Assembly (NCBI GenBank): GCA_030637135.1
Contig: DAOVVO010000002.1
Location: forward strand, 1-33,676
DNA length: 33,676 nucleotides
DNA from: Nitrospirota bacterium
GTDB lineage: Bacteria > Nitrospirota > Thermodesulfovibrionia > UBA6902 > BMS3Bbin08
Direction of reading: 5' to 3'
Both the position numbers and the translations under genes were made by a program. Shown piece after piece: positions 1 to 6,477 of the stretch. The number at the start of each line of letters is the position of its first letter. Position 1 is the stretch's first letter. Under the pieces are notes generated by a model. The model did no database searches. It saw only the letters and a program-made list of their open reading frames with translations, and had not been told where the DNA came from.

Positions 1-2
1 AC

Positions 3-143
3 GCTATAGCTAAACAAGATTTTATATTTCGTGAACTAATACCCATCTTTATGTATTTATTAAATGAAGTTTATTATAAAACCAATGTTAAAAAATTAAA
101 TCACCTTTGTCAAATATCGATTGAAATCTACAATATTTTATAA
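3..143 (+). CDS. C-terminal end of an unknown protein (partial)
   Basis: An open frame runs in from the left edge and ends at a TAA at 141-143, giving 46 residues beginning AIAKQDFIFRELIPIF. The composition is ordinary for a globular protein, with mixed charged and hydrophobic residues, aromatic-rich, and a basic patch (KTNVKKL) near the end. A 46-codon open stretch in DNA this AT-rich is somewhat unlikely by chance, which is the main support. I do not recognise the family and no domain can be named from so short a tail. The gene start lies outside the window. Confidence 0.4.
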   Translation, partial: AIAKQDFIFRELIPIFMYLLNEVYYKTNVKKLNHLCQISIEIYNIL

Positions 144-157
144 ATTCTTAATCCGTT

Positions 158-370
158 TGTTTCAGAAAGAAACAGAGAAGCCTGAAAAATTTTCAGCCAA
201 AATTCCCTCGATTGATGACTTCACCTACTTATCTTTAGTCTACAAAGCACGTGACCTGTGATGATTACTGACAGTCACTCCCACCTACGAGGTGGGACTG
301 CCACAACTATGGGAGTCGAACTCCTATAGTTGTGGTTGAGGAATTATTATCGAAGTTGAACTTCGATAAT
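158..370. repeat. Cluster of five short-loop perfect or near-perfect hairpins
   Basis: Five inverted repeats with 1-5 nt loops follow one another: 158-163/169-174 (6 bp), 182-188/190-196 (7 bp), 279-286/290-297 (8 bp, loop ACG), 301-315/321-335 (15 bp with one G.T pair, loop TCGAA) and 346-356/360-370 (11 bp, loop TGA). The last three are nearly contiguous. The stems differ in sequence, so this is not a simple tandem repeat. None is followed by a clean T-run on both strands as a terminator would be. The function is unknown; the cluster could be structured RNA or a recombination or transposition scar. Confidence 0.7.
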
Positions 371-522
371 TTTGGTTGTGGTTGTGGAAAGGGTATGATG
401 AGGATTGAAACAAACCGGGGAATGAAGAATGTCAAGATTCAACAGGCTGTCAAGACTTACCACAAAATTTTGGGACTCCTCTAAGTAGAGCTTAACTAAT
501 ATTAAGTGAAGAATGAAGACCT

Positions 523-546
523 GACCCCATAACGGACCCCATAACG
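523..546. repeat. Tandem duplication of a 12-mer
   Basis: GACCCCATAACG occurs at 523-534 and again, exactly, at 535-546. It lies just beyond the 3' end of the nitronate monooxygenase gene, which reads toward it on the minus strand. It may be a replication-slippage product or an element-end scar. Confidence 0.75.
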
Positions 547-561
547 TTTCACAATTAAAAT

Positions 562-1629
562 TTATATATATTTTTCTGTCTCTGAAACTAATTCATCAAT
601 CAGCTTTTTTACAGGAACGATTTCATTACATCTGTATGCATTAGATCCGGCAAACACAAAACCTTCATCAAGATTCCCTTCTGCTGCATTTGCCAGGGCT
701 TTAGCAATACAATAAGGAGCTGTATCAGGATCGCAGGTTTTTAAACACTGATAGTTGCAGGCAATAGGTTTGGTTTTGCCTTTTTGAATGTCCTCAACAA
801 ATTTACTTTTAATCACCCTGCCGGGCATACCAACAGGACTTTTTATAATTACAAGATCTTCTTTTTTGGCGCTCAAGTATGCCCTTTTAAAACTTTCGTG
901 AACATCACATTCATCAGTACAGACAAAACGGGTTCCCATTTGAACCCCTGAAGCGCCTAATTTAAGAAAATATGCAATATCCTTACCGTTATAAACTCCT
1001 CCGGCAGCAATTACCGGAATCGCCGGATCAAATGATCCGGCAAATTCCAATACTTCAATGATTATTTTATCAAGTAAAGAGGCTTTTTCTTCAACAACAT
1101 CCTGAAAATCATATCCAATATGACCACCTGCTTTCGGCCCTTCAACTATTACAGCATCCGGGAGTTTATCAAAATTCCTTTTCCATTTATTACATATAAT
1201 CTTCAAAGCCCGTGCTGATGAGACTATCGGGATCAGCTTAATGTTTTTCTTCTCTACAAATTTTGGAAGCTCTAAAGGAAGCCCTGCTCCGGATATAATC
1301 AAATCAATGTTTTCATCCACAGCAGTTCTTACTAACGATTCATAATTGGAAAGGGCTACCATTGCATTTATGCCGATTATGCCCTTACTCATACTTTTAG
1401 CTTTTCTTATCTCTACTCTTAAAGCCTCTTTATTAATAGATTCAAATTCTGAACCGCTCTCGTCTTCAAACTTTCCCAGGCCGACACTTGCAATTACTCC
1501 CACACATCCTTCATTGGCAACTGCCGCAGCAAGCCTGGAACGGGACACTCTTACACCCATGCCGCCCTGTATAATCGGAGGGTTAATTGTTAAGTCAGCT
1601 ATTTGTAATGAAGGCAAATTCTTTTTCAT
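562..1629 (-). CDS. Nitronate monooxygenase / FabK-like FMN-dependent enzyme
   Basis: This 355-residue protein belongs to the nitronate monooxygenase (2-nitropropane dioxygenase) and FabK superfamily of FMN-binding TIM barrels. Visible signatures are the N-terminal PPIIQGGMGV segment, VIVEGPKAGGHIG, which carries the His used as catalytic base in the family, VIAAGGV and GASGVQMGTRFV (phosphate/FMN-binding loops). A Cys-rich tail motif, CNYQCLKTCDPDTAPYC, is typical of a large subgroup from anaerobes whose substrate is not settled. The ATG lies at the complement of 1627-1629. The gene stands alone on the minus strand, downstream of a broken tRNA-Ala and its terminator. Whether it oxidises nitronates or acts as an enoyl-ACP reductase cannot be decided from sequence. 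Confidence 0.85.
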   Translation of the reverse strand: MKKNLPSLQIADLTINPPIIQGGMGVRVSRSRLAAAVANEGCVGVIASVGLGKFEDESGSEFESINKEALRVEIRKAKSMSKGIIGINAMVALSNYESLVRTAVDENIDLIISGAGLPLELPKFVEKKNIKLIPIVSSARALKIICNKWKRNFDKLPDAVIVEGPKAGGHIGYDFQDVVEEKASLLDKIIIEVLEFAGSFDPAIPVIAAGGVYNGKDIAYFLKLGASGVQMGTRFVCTDECDVHESFKRAYLSAKKEDLVIIKSPVGMPGRVIKSKFVEDIQKGKTKPIACNYQCLKTCDPDTAPYCIAKALANAAEGNLDEGFVFAGSNAYRCNEIVPVKKLIDELVSETEKYI

Positions 1630-1663
1630 TTAAATGTTCATTATGAAACTGAAAATAATTAAA

Positions 1664-1701
1664 AAGGGTTTAGCTTCCCGACGTCTTGTGACTAAACCCT
1701 T
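1664..1701 (-). terminator. Rho-independent terminator of the former tRNA-Ala transcript
   Basis: The inverted repeat AAGGGTTTAG (1664-1673) and CTAAACCCTT (1692-1701) forms a 10-bp stem with an 18-nt loop. Read on the minus strand, the stem ends in CCCTTTTTAATT, a U-run. It directly follows the 3' end of the tRNA-Ala remnant, so it is probably the terminator of the original tRNA gene, and it lies upstream of the nitronate monooxygenase. Confidence 0.65.
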
Positions 1702-1712
1702 CAAATATCCAA

Positions 1713-1760
1713 TGGTGGAGCTGATCGGGATCGAACCGACGACCTCTTGAATGCCATTCA
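1713..1760 (-). pseudogene. 3' half of tRNA-Ala(GGC); 5' half missing
   Basis: On the minus strand this segment reads like the 3' half of a tRNA-Ala: anticodon loop ATGGCAT with anticodon GGC, variable region GAGGTC, T-arm stem and loop GTCGG-TTCGATC-CCGAT, acceptor strand CAGCTCC, then A-CCA with the CCA encoded. Upstream of the anticodon loop the sequence fits no tRNA. The 5' anticodon strand mismatches, and no GGAGCTG acceptor strand or D-arm is present within the needed distance. This is what an attachment-site scar looks like after an element inserts into, or is lost from, a tRNA gene. The overlapping reading frames on the minus strand are translation artefacts of tRNA sequence. Confidence 0.7.
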
Positions 1761-2446
1761 TATCCAGGGGATACGGGCAAGGTATGAACCGTACGGTCCA
1801 TACCACGTGCTTGCGAACGCATAAAAATCCAATCAAATAAAATTTCCTTACGTTCCAAAGCTCCCTTGCTGATTTGCCGGGAGCTTTCAAATACCGAAAA
1901 ACTCCTTTTTTTAAAGAACTTAACAGACTTTTATCATTATACATTATTTGATGGTTTTTGACCATTTCCGTGACAATTTCGTCACGATTTTGTCACGCTG
2001 TTCTTAAAAAGTGAACAAACCCTAAAAAGGAGTTCCTGCTCCGCCCTCCCTCCACTTCGCAGTCACAGGTTTAGTTATATCCCCCGTCGCTCAGTTACTG
2101 CGCTTGCAACTCTGTCATGCCCCTTGCTAATAAGTGTTTCCATGATCCTTTGCTAACGCCAGGAACATTTTAGCACAGGCAAGGGTTCACAAACCTTTCT
2201 TTTCTCTCAAGGATTGTTCATGCCAGAGGCAAGCTCTTGCCTTCGCTCCACCATGCTTGTCCTTTGAAGCGCGACGTTTTCGATAAGACGAGCGCCTTGC
2301 TGTGGTGTGTGCCGTATGGTTCATACCAGGGAATTAAAGCTTTAGCAAGTCTCGGCCAAGAGCCCGAGTTTAACTGCAAAGATTTAAAATATAGAACATC
2401 TTCATATTAATGAATCTATCAAAGCTTTAAATTCATCAATGTCTTC
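1761..2446. other. Gene-free region behind the tRNA-Ala remnant
   Basis: No convincing gene is present. Recognisable structures are a near-perfect dyad at 1781-1804 (GGTATG-ACCGTACGGT-CATACC with one mismatched pair), a 9-bp hairpin at 1857-1865/1879-1887, and three GTGAC/GTCAC motifs starting at 1970, 1981 and 1992, exactly 11 bp apart. From about 2030 to 2330 the sequence is more GC-rich than its surroundings and contains only short frames. It may be the eroded interior of an element that once used the tRNA as its attachment site, but no integrase or transposase homology is visible. Confidence 0.5.
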
Positions 2447-2553
2447 AAAAATAGGGACAGCGACTATTTTTTTTAGACTTTTTCAATATTTATGATTATT
2501 GTAAGTTGCCAGAATATGTTGTTATCTTAAAAATGGTCGCTGTCCCTATTTTT
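2447..2553. mobile_element. MITE-like element with 25-bp terminal inverted repeats
   Basis: The left arm (2447-2471, core TAGGGACAGCGAC) and the right arm (2529-2553, core GTCGCTGTCCCTA) match in inverted orientation at 24 of 25 positions. The arms are separated by 57 bp of AT-rich, non-coding sequence. The whole 107-bp unit has no coding capacity, so it would be a miniature inverted-repeat element moved by a transposase encoded elsewhere, or a long hairpin in RNA. I recall the GGGACAGCGAC phrase as a recurrent intergenic repeat near REP/IS200-type transposases in environmental genomes, but cannot verify that here. Confidence 0.65.
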
Positions 2554-2572
2554 GGTCAGTAGAAATAGTTTC

Positions 2573-2606
2573 AAAAAAGGGCTTGGTATTTCCAAGCCTC
2601 TTTTTT
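2573..2606. terminator. Bidirectional Rho-independent terminator after the PilZ gene
   Basis: A 7-bp stem, GGCTTGG (2580-2586) and CCAAGCC (2592-2598), has a 5-nt loop. It is flanked by A6 at 2573-2578 and T6 at 2601-2606, so it can terminate transcription in both directions. It lies 18 bp beyond the stop of the minus-strand PilZ gene. Confidence 0.8.
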
Positions 2607-2623
2607 ATAAAAAATGAGTCTAA

Positions 2624-2947
2624 TTAGAGAGTTTTTGAGAATTTTATATATTGCGAAGAGGGGTTTGTAATTTTTACGCCTATCCTGAAAATTAAACCAT
2701 GGGATGAAATTTCTGTATGAAACCATCTCACCTCTCCATGCAAGTGAAATGTTTCTCCAGAGGAGAGTTGAAATTTCAACTCACTATTTGTCTGGGTCGA
2801 AAAATCGATTGCGGTCTTTGTAGGGTCGGTTCTCATAAAGATACCATCTTCAGAAAAATTTTCTATAAATCCTGAATAACTCATACCGCCTGAAATATAC
2901 TCGGCTTTTACATTATGTGTTATTCTTTTTAAAAGCCGTCTTTCCAT
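2624..2947 (-). CDS. PilZ-domain protein (putative c-di-GMP receptor)
   Basis: This 107-residue protein consists of little more than one PilZ domain. The N-terminal RLLKR supplies the RxxxR motif and NFSEDG supplies the (D/N)xSxxG motif, the two signatures that bind cyclic di-GMP. The remainder forms the expected small beta barrel (strands around ELKFQLSS and GEVRWFH). Stand-alone PilZ proteins act as cytoplasmic adaptors that pass c-di-GMP levels to motility, pilus or polysaccharide machinery. No partner is encoded next to it, so its target is unknown. It is transcribed alone and ends at the bidirectional terminator at 2573-2606. Confidence 0.85.
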   Translation of the reverse strand: MERRLLKRITHNVKAEYISGGMSYSGFIENFSEDGIFMRTDPTKTAIDFSTQTNSELKFQLSSGETFHLHGEVRWFHTEISSHGLIFRIGVKITNPSSQYIKFSKTL

Positions 2948-3122
2948 GTAAAAATTTTACATTATTTTTGTTTTTTTTTCAGCACTTATTTTCATTATTC
3001 CTTAATCTGCATTTGACCATTAGATTTAAAAATATCTTTTACTTGTAAGTTTCAAAGCCTCTTGATATAAATTAAGATTTCTATTAGTATCAATAGATTA
3101 TATATAAGATAAGGAGAAAAGT

Positions 3123-3653
3123 TTGAAAAATATTTTTAGAATTTTTTTGCTGGTTCTGACATTATTGTTTATAACCATTTCATCGATACACGATATAAAT
3201 GCACAATTTTTCTCACCTTTTGAAATAGAAGGGCTTATTATAGGTAAAAAGGCACCTGTATTTACAGCCATTGACCTTTCAGGAAAGGATGTTCCTTTTT
3301 CTTCATTTGGAGGCAAACCAGTACTGCTTAATTTTTGGGCCACGTGGTGCCCTTACTGCAGGGAGGAGAGACCTCAGCTTAATTCGATTTATAAGATGTA
3401 TAAAGACAAAGGTTTGGTGATTGTTGCTGTGTCTATTGACAGATCTACCGCGATAGTAAAAAGGTATATGAAAAAAAATCCTGCTGATTTTGTTATTCTC
3501 CATGATAACAATAAAGAGGCAGCAGGCGCCTATGGTATTTATTCCCTCCCAACATCCTTTCTCATAGACCGTGAAGGTGTGATTAAACATAAATTTATTG
3601 GTCCAAACTGGACGGCTGTCAAGAAAAAATTCATTGAGAAACTCATTCAATAG
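3123..3653 (+). CDS. TlpA/ResA-type periplasmic thioredoxin
   Basis: This 176-residue thiol-disulfide oxidoreductase has an N-terminal signal or anchor segment (about residues 5-27, cleavage plausible after INA). It is followed by an AhpC/TSA-Redoxin-type thioredoxin fold with active site WCPYC within NFWATWCPYC, and the cis-proline loop LPTSF. Such proteins reduce periplasmic disulfides, for example during cytochrome c maturation. The start is a TTG at 3123-3125, chosen because AAGGAG (3111-3116) sits six bases upstream. It is followed by a separate promoter for gcvH, so it is probably monocistronic. The substrate is not evident. Confidence 0.88.
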   Translation: MKNIFRIFLLVLTLLFITISSIHDINAQFFSPFEIEGLIIGKKAPVFTAIDLSGKDVPFSSFGGKPVLLNFWATWCPYCREERPQLNSIYKMYKDKGLVIVAVSIDRSTAIVKRYMKKNPADFVILHDNNKEAAGAYGIYSLPTSFLIDREGVIKHKFIGPNWTAVKKKFIEKLIQ

Positions 3654-3687
3654 CTGTTTGTTCAGTGCCAGAGTCTTAATCTGCTTC

Positions 3688-3717
3688 TTGACAAAAAAAT
3701 AATTCTCTGTTTAGTAT
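3688..3717 (+). promoter_or_regulatory. Sigma-70-like promoter for gcvH-lpdA
   Basis: TTGACA at 3688-3693 and TAGTAT at 3712-3717 are separated by 18 bp. They lie about 65 bp upstream of the gcvH ATG, which has its own strong ribosome site (AAGGAGGA, 3767-3774). Confidence 0.55.
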
Positions 3718-3781
3718 TGCACACGCCTTGGGACAATGAAAGTCTGGGGCTTGGTAAGTTTCAGACAAGGAGGAGACAACA

Positions 3782-4174
3782 ATGGATCCTGAAAGTCTTA
3801 AATATCATAAGGAACATACATGGGTCAAAGTGTCTGGTAAGAAAGCAACGATAGGTATAACTCATTATGCACAAGAAGCTATGGGAGATATTGTGTATAT
3901 TGATTTGCCTGAATTAGATACCGCTGTGGAAGCGAATACAGAGCTCACCGAGATAGAATCAACAAAAACCACATCCGCTGTTATAAGTCCTGTGAGTGGG
4001 ACAGTTGTCGAGGTGAATGAAGGCCTCTCTGAAGCTCCGGAATTAATCAATGAGGACCCTTACGGGAAGGGATGGATAGCAGTACTTACAGTTGAGGATG
4101 AATCAGAAGGTGATGATCTTATGGATTTCTCAGAGTATGAGAAGTATTTAGAGGAAGAGGTAAAATTAAAATAA
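3782..4174 (+). CDS. gcvH: Glycine cleavage system H protein (lipoyl carrier)
   Basis: This 130-residue lipoyl-domain protein carries aminomethyl or acyl groups on a swinging lipoyl-lysine. The lipoylation site is Lys62 in EIESTKTTSAV. Other family features are the N-terminal YHKEHTWVKV, GITHYAQEAMGDIVYIDLP, and NEDPYGKGWI near the C-terminal end of the fold. Its stop overlaps the lpdA start by one base (TAATG), so H protein and dihydrolipoamide dehydrogenase are co-translated. gcvT and gcvP are not in the window. The acidic tail (DESEGDDLMDF) is typical of H proteins. A role as a non-glycine lipoate-binding protein, as in sulfur-oxidising Hdr systems, is possible but no hdr genes are visible here. 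Confidence 0.92.
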   Translation: MDPESLKYHKEHTWVKVSGKKATIGITHYAQEAMGDIVYIDLPELDTAVEANTELTEIESTKTTSAVISPVSGTVVEVNEGLSEAPELINEDPYGKGWIAVLTVEDESEGDDLMDFSEYEKYLEEEVKLK

Positions 4175-5559
4175 TGCGAATTTCTGTTTTAGGAGCAGGT
4201 CCTGGTGGCTATGTTGCTGCAATCAAGGCAGCCCAACTGGGCGCTTCTGTAACAGTAATTGAAGCCTCAGAGGTTGGTGGAACATGCCTTCACTGGGGAT
4301 GTATTCCCACAAAGGCGCTCATAGCCTCTGCAGATGCACTTAATAGGGCTCGAAATATTAATAATTTCGGGATCGATCTGAATGGAAGTGTTACTCCTAA
4401 TCTTCAAAAAATAGTAGAAAGGAAAAACAGAGTTGTCAACATTCAGGTTAAAGGCATCAGGGGTCTTTTTAAAAGTTGGGACATCAAGATTTTAGATGGA
4501 AGGGGTACTATAGTAAGTCCTAAAAAGATAAAAGTTGCCCTTAGAAGTGGTGAGACTGAAGAGGTTGAAGCAGATAAGATTATCATAGCAACAGGTTCAA
4601 GACCTGCACAGATACCGGTTTTCCCGTTTGACGGTAAAAGAATCCTATCGAGTGATGACGCAATTAATTTAAGTGGTATCCCAAGGTCACTTCTCATTGT
4701 AGGTGCAGGGGTAATAGGTTGCGAATTTGCCTTTATATATAAAGAATTTGGGGCAGACATAACGATGGTGGAGATGATGCCTATGGCTGTATCAACAGAA
4801 GATGAGGAAATCTCAGCTATTCTCGAGAAAGAACTGAAAAAAAAGAAAATAAAGCTTCTAACCGGTATCAAAGTTGAGAACATAGATATCAGAGAAGACT
4901 CAGTCTTGGCTACGCTTTCAGACGGTAAAACCGTAGAGGCAGAAAAAGTGCTCGTATCCATTGGGAGGTCAATGAATAGCAATGACATAGGGCTTGAGAA
5001 TGTCGGAGTTAAAGTCGGACAGAGAGGGGAAATTATAGTCAATAATAAGATGGAGACTAACATTGAGGGTGTTTATGCAGTGGGTGATGTTACAGGAGGC
5101 ATTATGCTTGCCCACGTGGCTTCAAAAGAAGGCATGGTTGCAGCAGAGAACGCAGTTGGTGGAAATGCAGTAATGAGCCATGATGTGGTTCCGGCCGCTA
5201 TATTTACCAGCCCTGAGATAGCATCTGTAGGACTCAGGGAAAAACAAGCCCTTGAAAAGGGCTATAAAGTTAAGGTTGGCAGGTTCCAGTATAGGGCTCT
5301 CGGTAAAGCACATGCAATCGGGGAGATAACAGGATTAATAAAAATAATTGCCGATGAAGAAAATGACATAATTCTTGGAACCCATATAATAGGATCTCAC
5401 GCATCTGACTTAGTACATGAAGCTGCACTTGCTATTGAAAAAAAGCTTTCTGCGAGGGATATCGCACATACAATCCATGCACATCCAACATTGGCTGAGG
5501 GCATCATGGAAGCTGCAGAGGATGTTCATGGCTCGGCAATTCATTCACCCAAGACATGA
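4174..5559 (+). CDS. lpdA: Dihydrolipoyl dehydrogenase
   Basis: This 461-residue flavoprotein disulfide reductase reoxidises dihydrolipoyl groups with NAD+. It shows the N-terminal FAD fold (GAGPGGYVAA), the redox-active disulfide in GGTCLHWGCIPTK (Cys38 and Cys43), the NAD-binding GAGVIGCEF, the second FAD motif VYAVGDV, and the C-terminal active-site His-Glu pair in HAHPTLAEG (His437, Glu442) supplied to the partner subunit. Its length is normal. The ATG overlaps the gcvH stop, which indicates a two-gene operon working on the same lipoyl carrier. There are no anomalies. Confidence 0.95.
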   Translation: MRISVLGAGPGGYVAAIKAAQLGASVTVIEASEVGGTCLHWGCIPTKALIASADALNRARNINNFGIDLNGSVTPNLQKIVERKNRVVNIQVKGIRGLFKSWDIKILDGRGTIVSPKKIKVALRSGETEEVEADKIIIATGSRPAQIPVFPFDGKRILSSDDAINLSGIPRSLLIVGAGVIGCEFAFIYKEFGADITMVEMMPMAVSTEDEEISAILEKELKKKKIKLLTGIKVENIDIREDSVLATLSDGKTVEAEKVLVSIGRSMNSNDIGLENVGVKVGQRGEIIVNNKMETNIEGVYAVGDVTGGIMLAHVASKEGMVAAENAVGGNAVMSHDVVPAAIFTSPEIASVGLREKQALEKGYKVKVGRFQYRALGKAHAIGEITGLIKIIADEENDIILGTHIIGSHASDLVHEAALAIEKKLSARDIAHTIHAHPTLAEGIMEAAEDVHGSAIHSPKT

Positions 5560-5643
5560 TTCTTGACTTTACGGTATGAGACCCTCGCCCGCAATTATAT
5601 TCATACCCTCCTTGATTATGAAAGTAATACACAATAGAAACAG

Positions 5644-6477
5644 ATGATAACAAGAGAGGTTAAAATAGGTAATGTATCTATCGGAGGACAGAACCCTCTT
5701 GTGTTTATTGCAGGTCCATGTGTTATTGAGACCGAAGAATTAACATTAAAAACTGCTGAGAGACTCAAAGAGATTTTTCGTAAGACAAGTATACCGCTTA
5801 TATTTAAAAGTTCTTATGATAAGGCAAATAGAACTTCTATACATTCATTTCGTGGGCCTGGTATCCATAAGGGACTCACGATACTGAAAAAAGTTAAAGA
5901 ATTAACAGGACTGCCTGTATTATCGGATATCCATTCACTTGAAGAAGTCTCACATGCAGCAAAGGTTCTCGATATGCTCCAGATACCAGCTTTTTTATGC
6001 AGACAGACAGATTTAATAATTTCTGCTTCACAGACAGGCAAGCCCGTAAATATCAAGAAAGGACAGTTTTTAGCACCATGGGATGTTAAAAATATTATTG
6101 AGAAGTTTACTACTACGGGCAACCATAATATAGTCATAACAGAAAGAGGAATTTCTTTTGGTTATAATAATCTTGTCGTAGATATGCGGGCGATCCCTAT
6201 TATGCAGGGTTATGGCTATCCAGTTGTTTTTGACGCAACACATAGTGTTCAGCTGCCAGGAGGAAAGGGCACCGCTTCATCAGGGAACAGGGAATATGTG
6301 GCACCTCTTGCAAAGGCGGCAGCTGCTGCTGGTTGTGATGCAGTTTTTATAGAGGTGCACGAATGTCCTGAGAAGGCTCTTTGTGACGGTCCAAATTCTT
6401 TACATTTAGAGGAGATTGCTCCACTGGTACGTGAAATAGAAGAGATAGGCAAGATTGTAAGAAAAGGGGCAGGGTGA
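5644..6477 (+). CDS. kdsA: 3-deoxy-D-manno-octulosonate 8-phosphate synthase, Cys (metal-dependent) type
   Basis: This 277-residue enzyme condenses phosphoenolpyruvate with arabinose 5-phosphate to KDO-8-phosphate, the first committed step to the lipid A core sugar. Diagnostic segments are FIAGPCVIE, FKSSYDKANRTS, IPAFLCRQTDL, KKGQFLAPWD, TERG and DATHSVQLPGG. Cys26 in GPC occupies the position of the metal-ligand Cys of the Aquifex-type, metal-dependent enzymes, where E. coli has Asn. His in DATHS, Glu in FIEVH and Asp in CDGPN would complete the metal site. The gene starts a kds run; its stop overlaps the next start (GTGA). Confidence 0.95.
   Translation: MITREVKIGNVSIGGQNPLVFIAGPCVIETEELTLKTAERLKEIFRKTSIPLIFKSSYDKANRTSIHSFRGPGIHKGLTILKKVKELTGLPVLSDIHSLEEVSHAAKVLDMLQIPAFLCRQTDLIISASQTGKPVNIKKGQFLAPWDVKNIIEKFTTTGNHNIVITERGISFGYNNLVVDMRAIPIMQGYGYPVVFDATHSVQLPGGKGTASSGNREYVAPLAKAAAAAGCDAVFIEVHECPEKALCDGPNSLHLEEIAPLVREIEEIGKIVRKGAG

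Larger units (their letters stand above)
144..561. other. Gene-free intergenic region with hairpins and a duplicated 12-mer
   Basis: No credible gene lies between the partial frame at the left edge and the end of the minus-strand nitronate monooxygenase. The stretch holds five short-loop hairpins (158-370), a GATTGAAAC motif at 403-411 like the 3' end of some CRISPR repeats but present once only, and a directly duplicated 12-mer (GACCCCATAACG at 523-534 and 535-546). The phrase GACCTGACCCCAT resembles sequence I have seen flanking REP/IS200-type elements in environmental genomes, but no transposase is present. Confidence 0.6.

Noticed and set aside
158..370. Retron or integron attC sites
   Set aside because: No reverse transcriptase or integrase gene is present, and the hairpins lack the attC core-site pattern or a retron msr/msd layout.
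381..560. CRISPR array
   Set aside because: Only one repeat-like end is present; no second repeat, no regular spacers and no cas genes.
1630..1965. Two minus-strand frames of 111 and 62 codons
   Set aside because: They cross the tRNA-Ala remnant and its terminator and read like translated tRNA (GRRFDPDQLHH, EVVGSIPISST); no ribosome site or family match.
4443..5063. 206-codon minus-strand frame opposite lpdA
   Set aside because: It is the antisense shadow of a highly conserved gene, Ser/Ile-rich with no family features.
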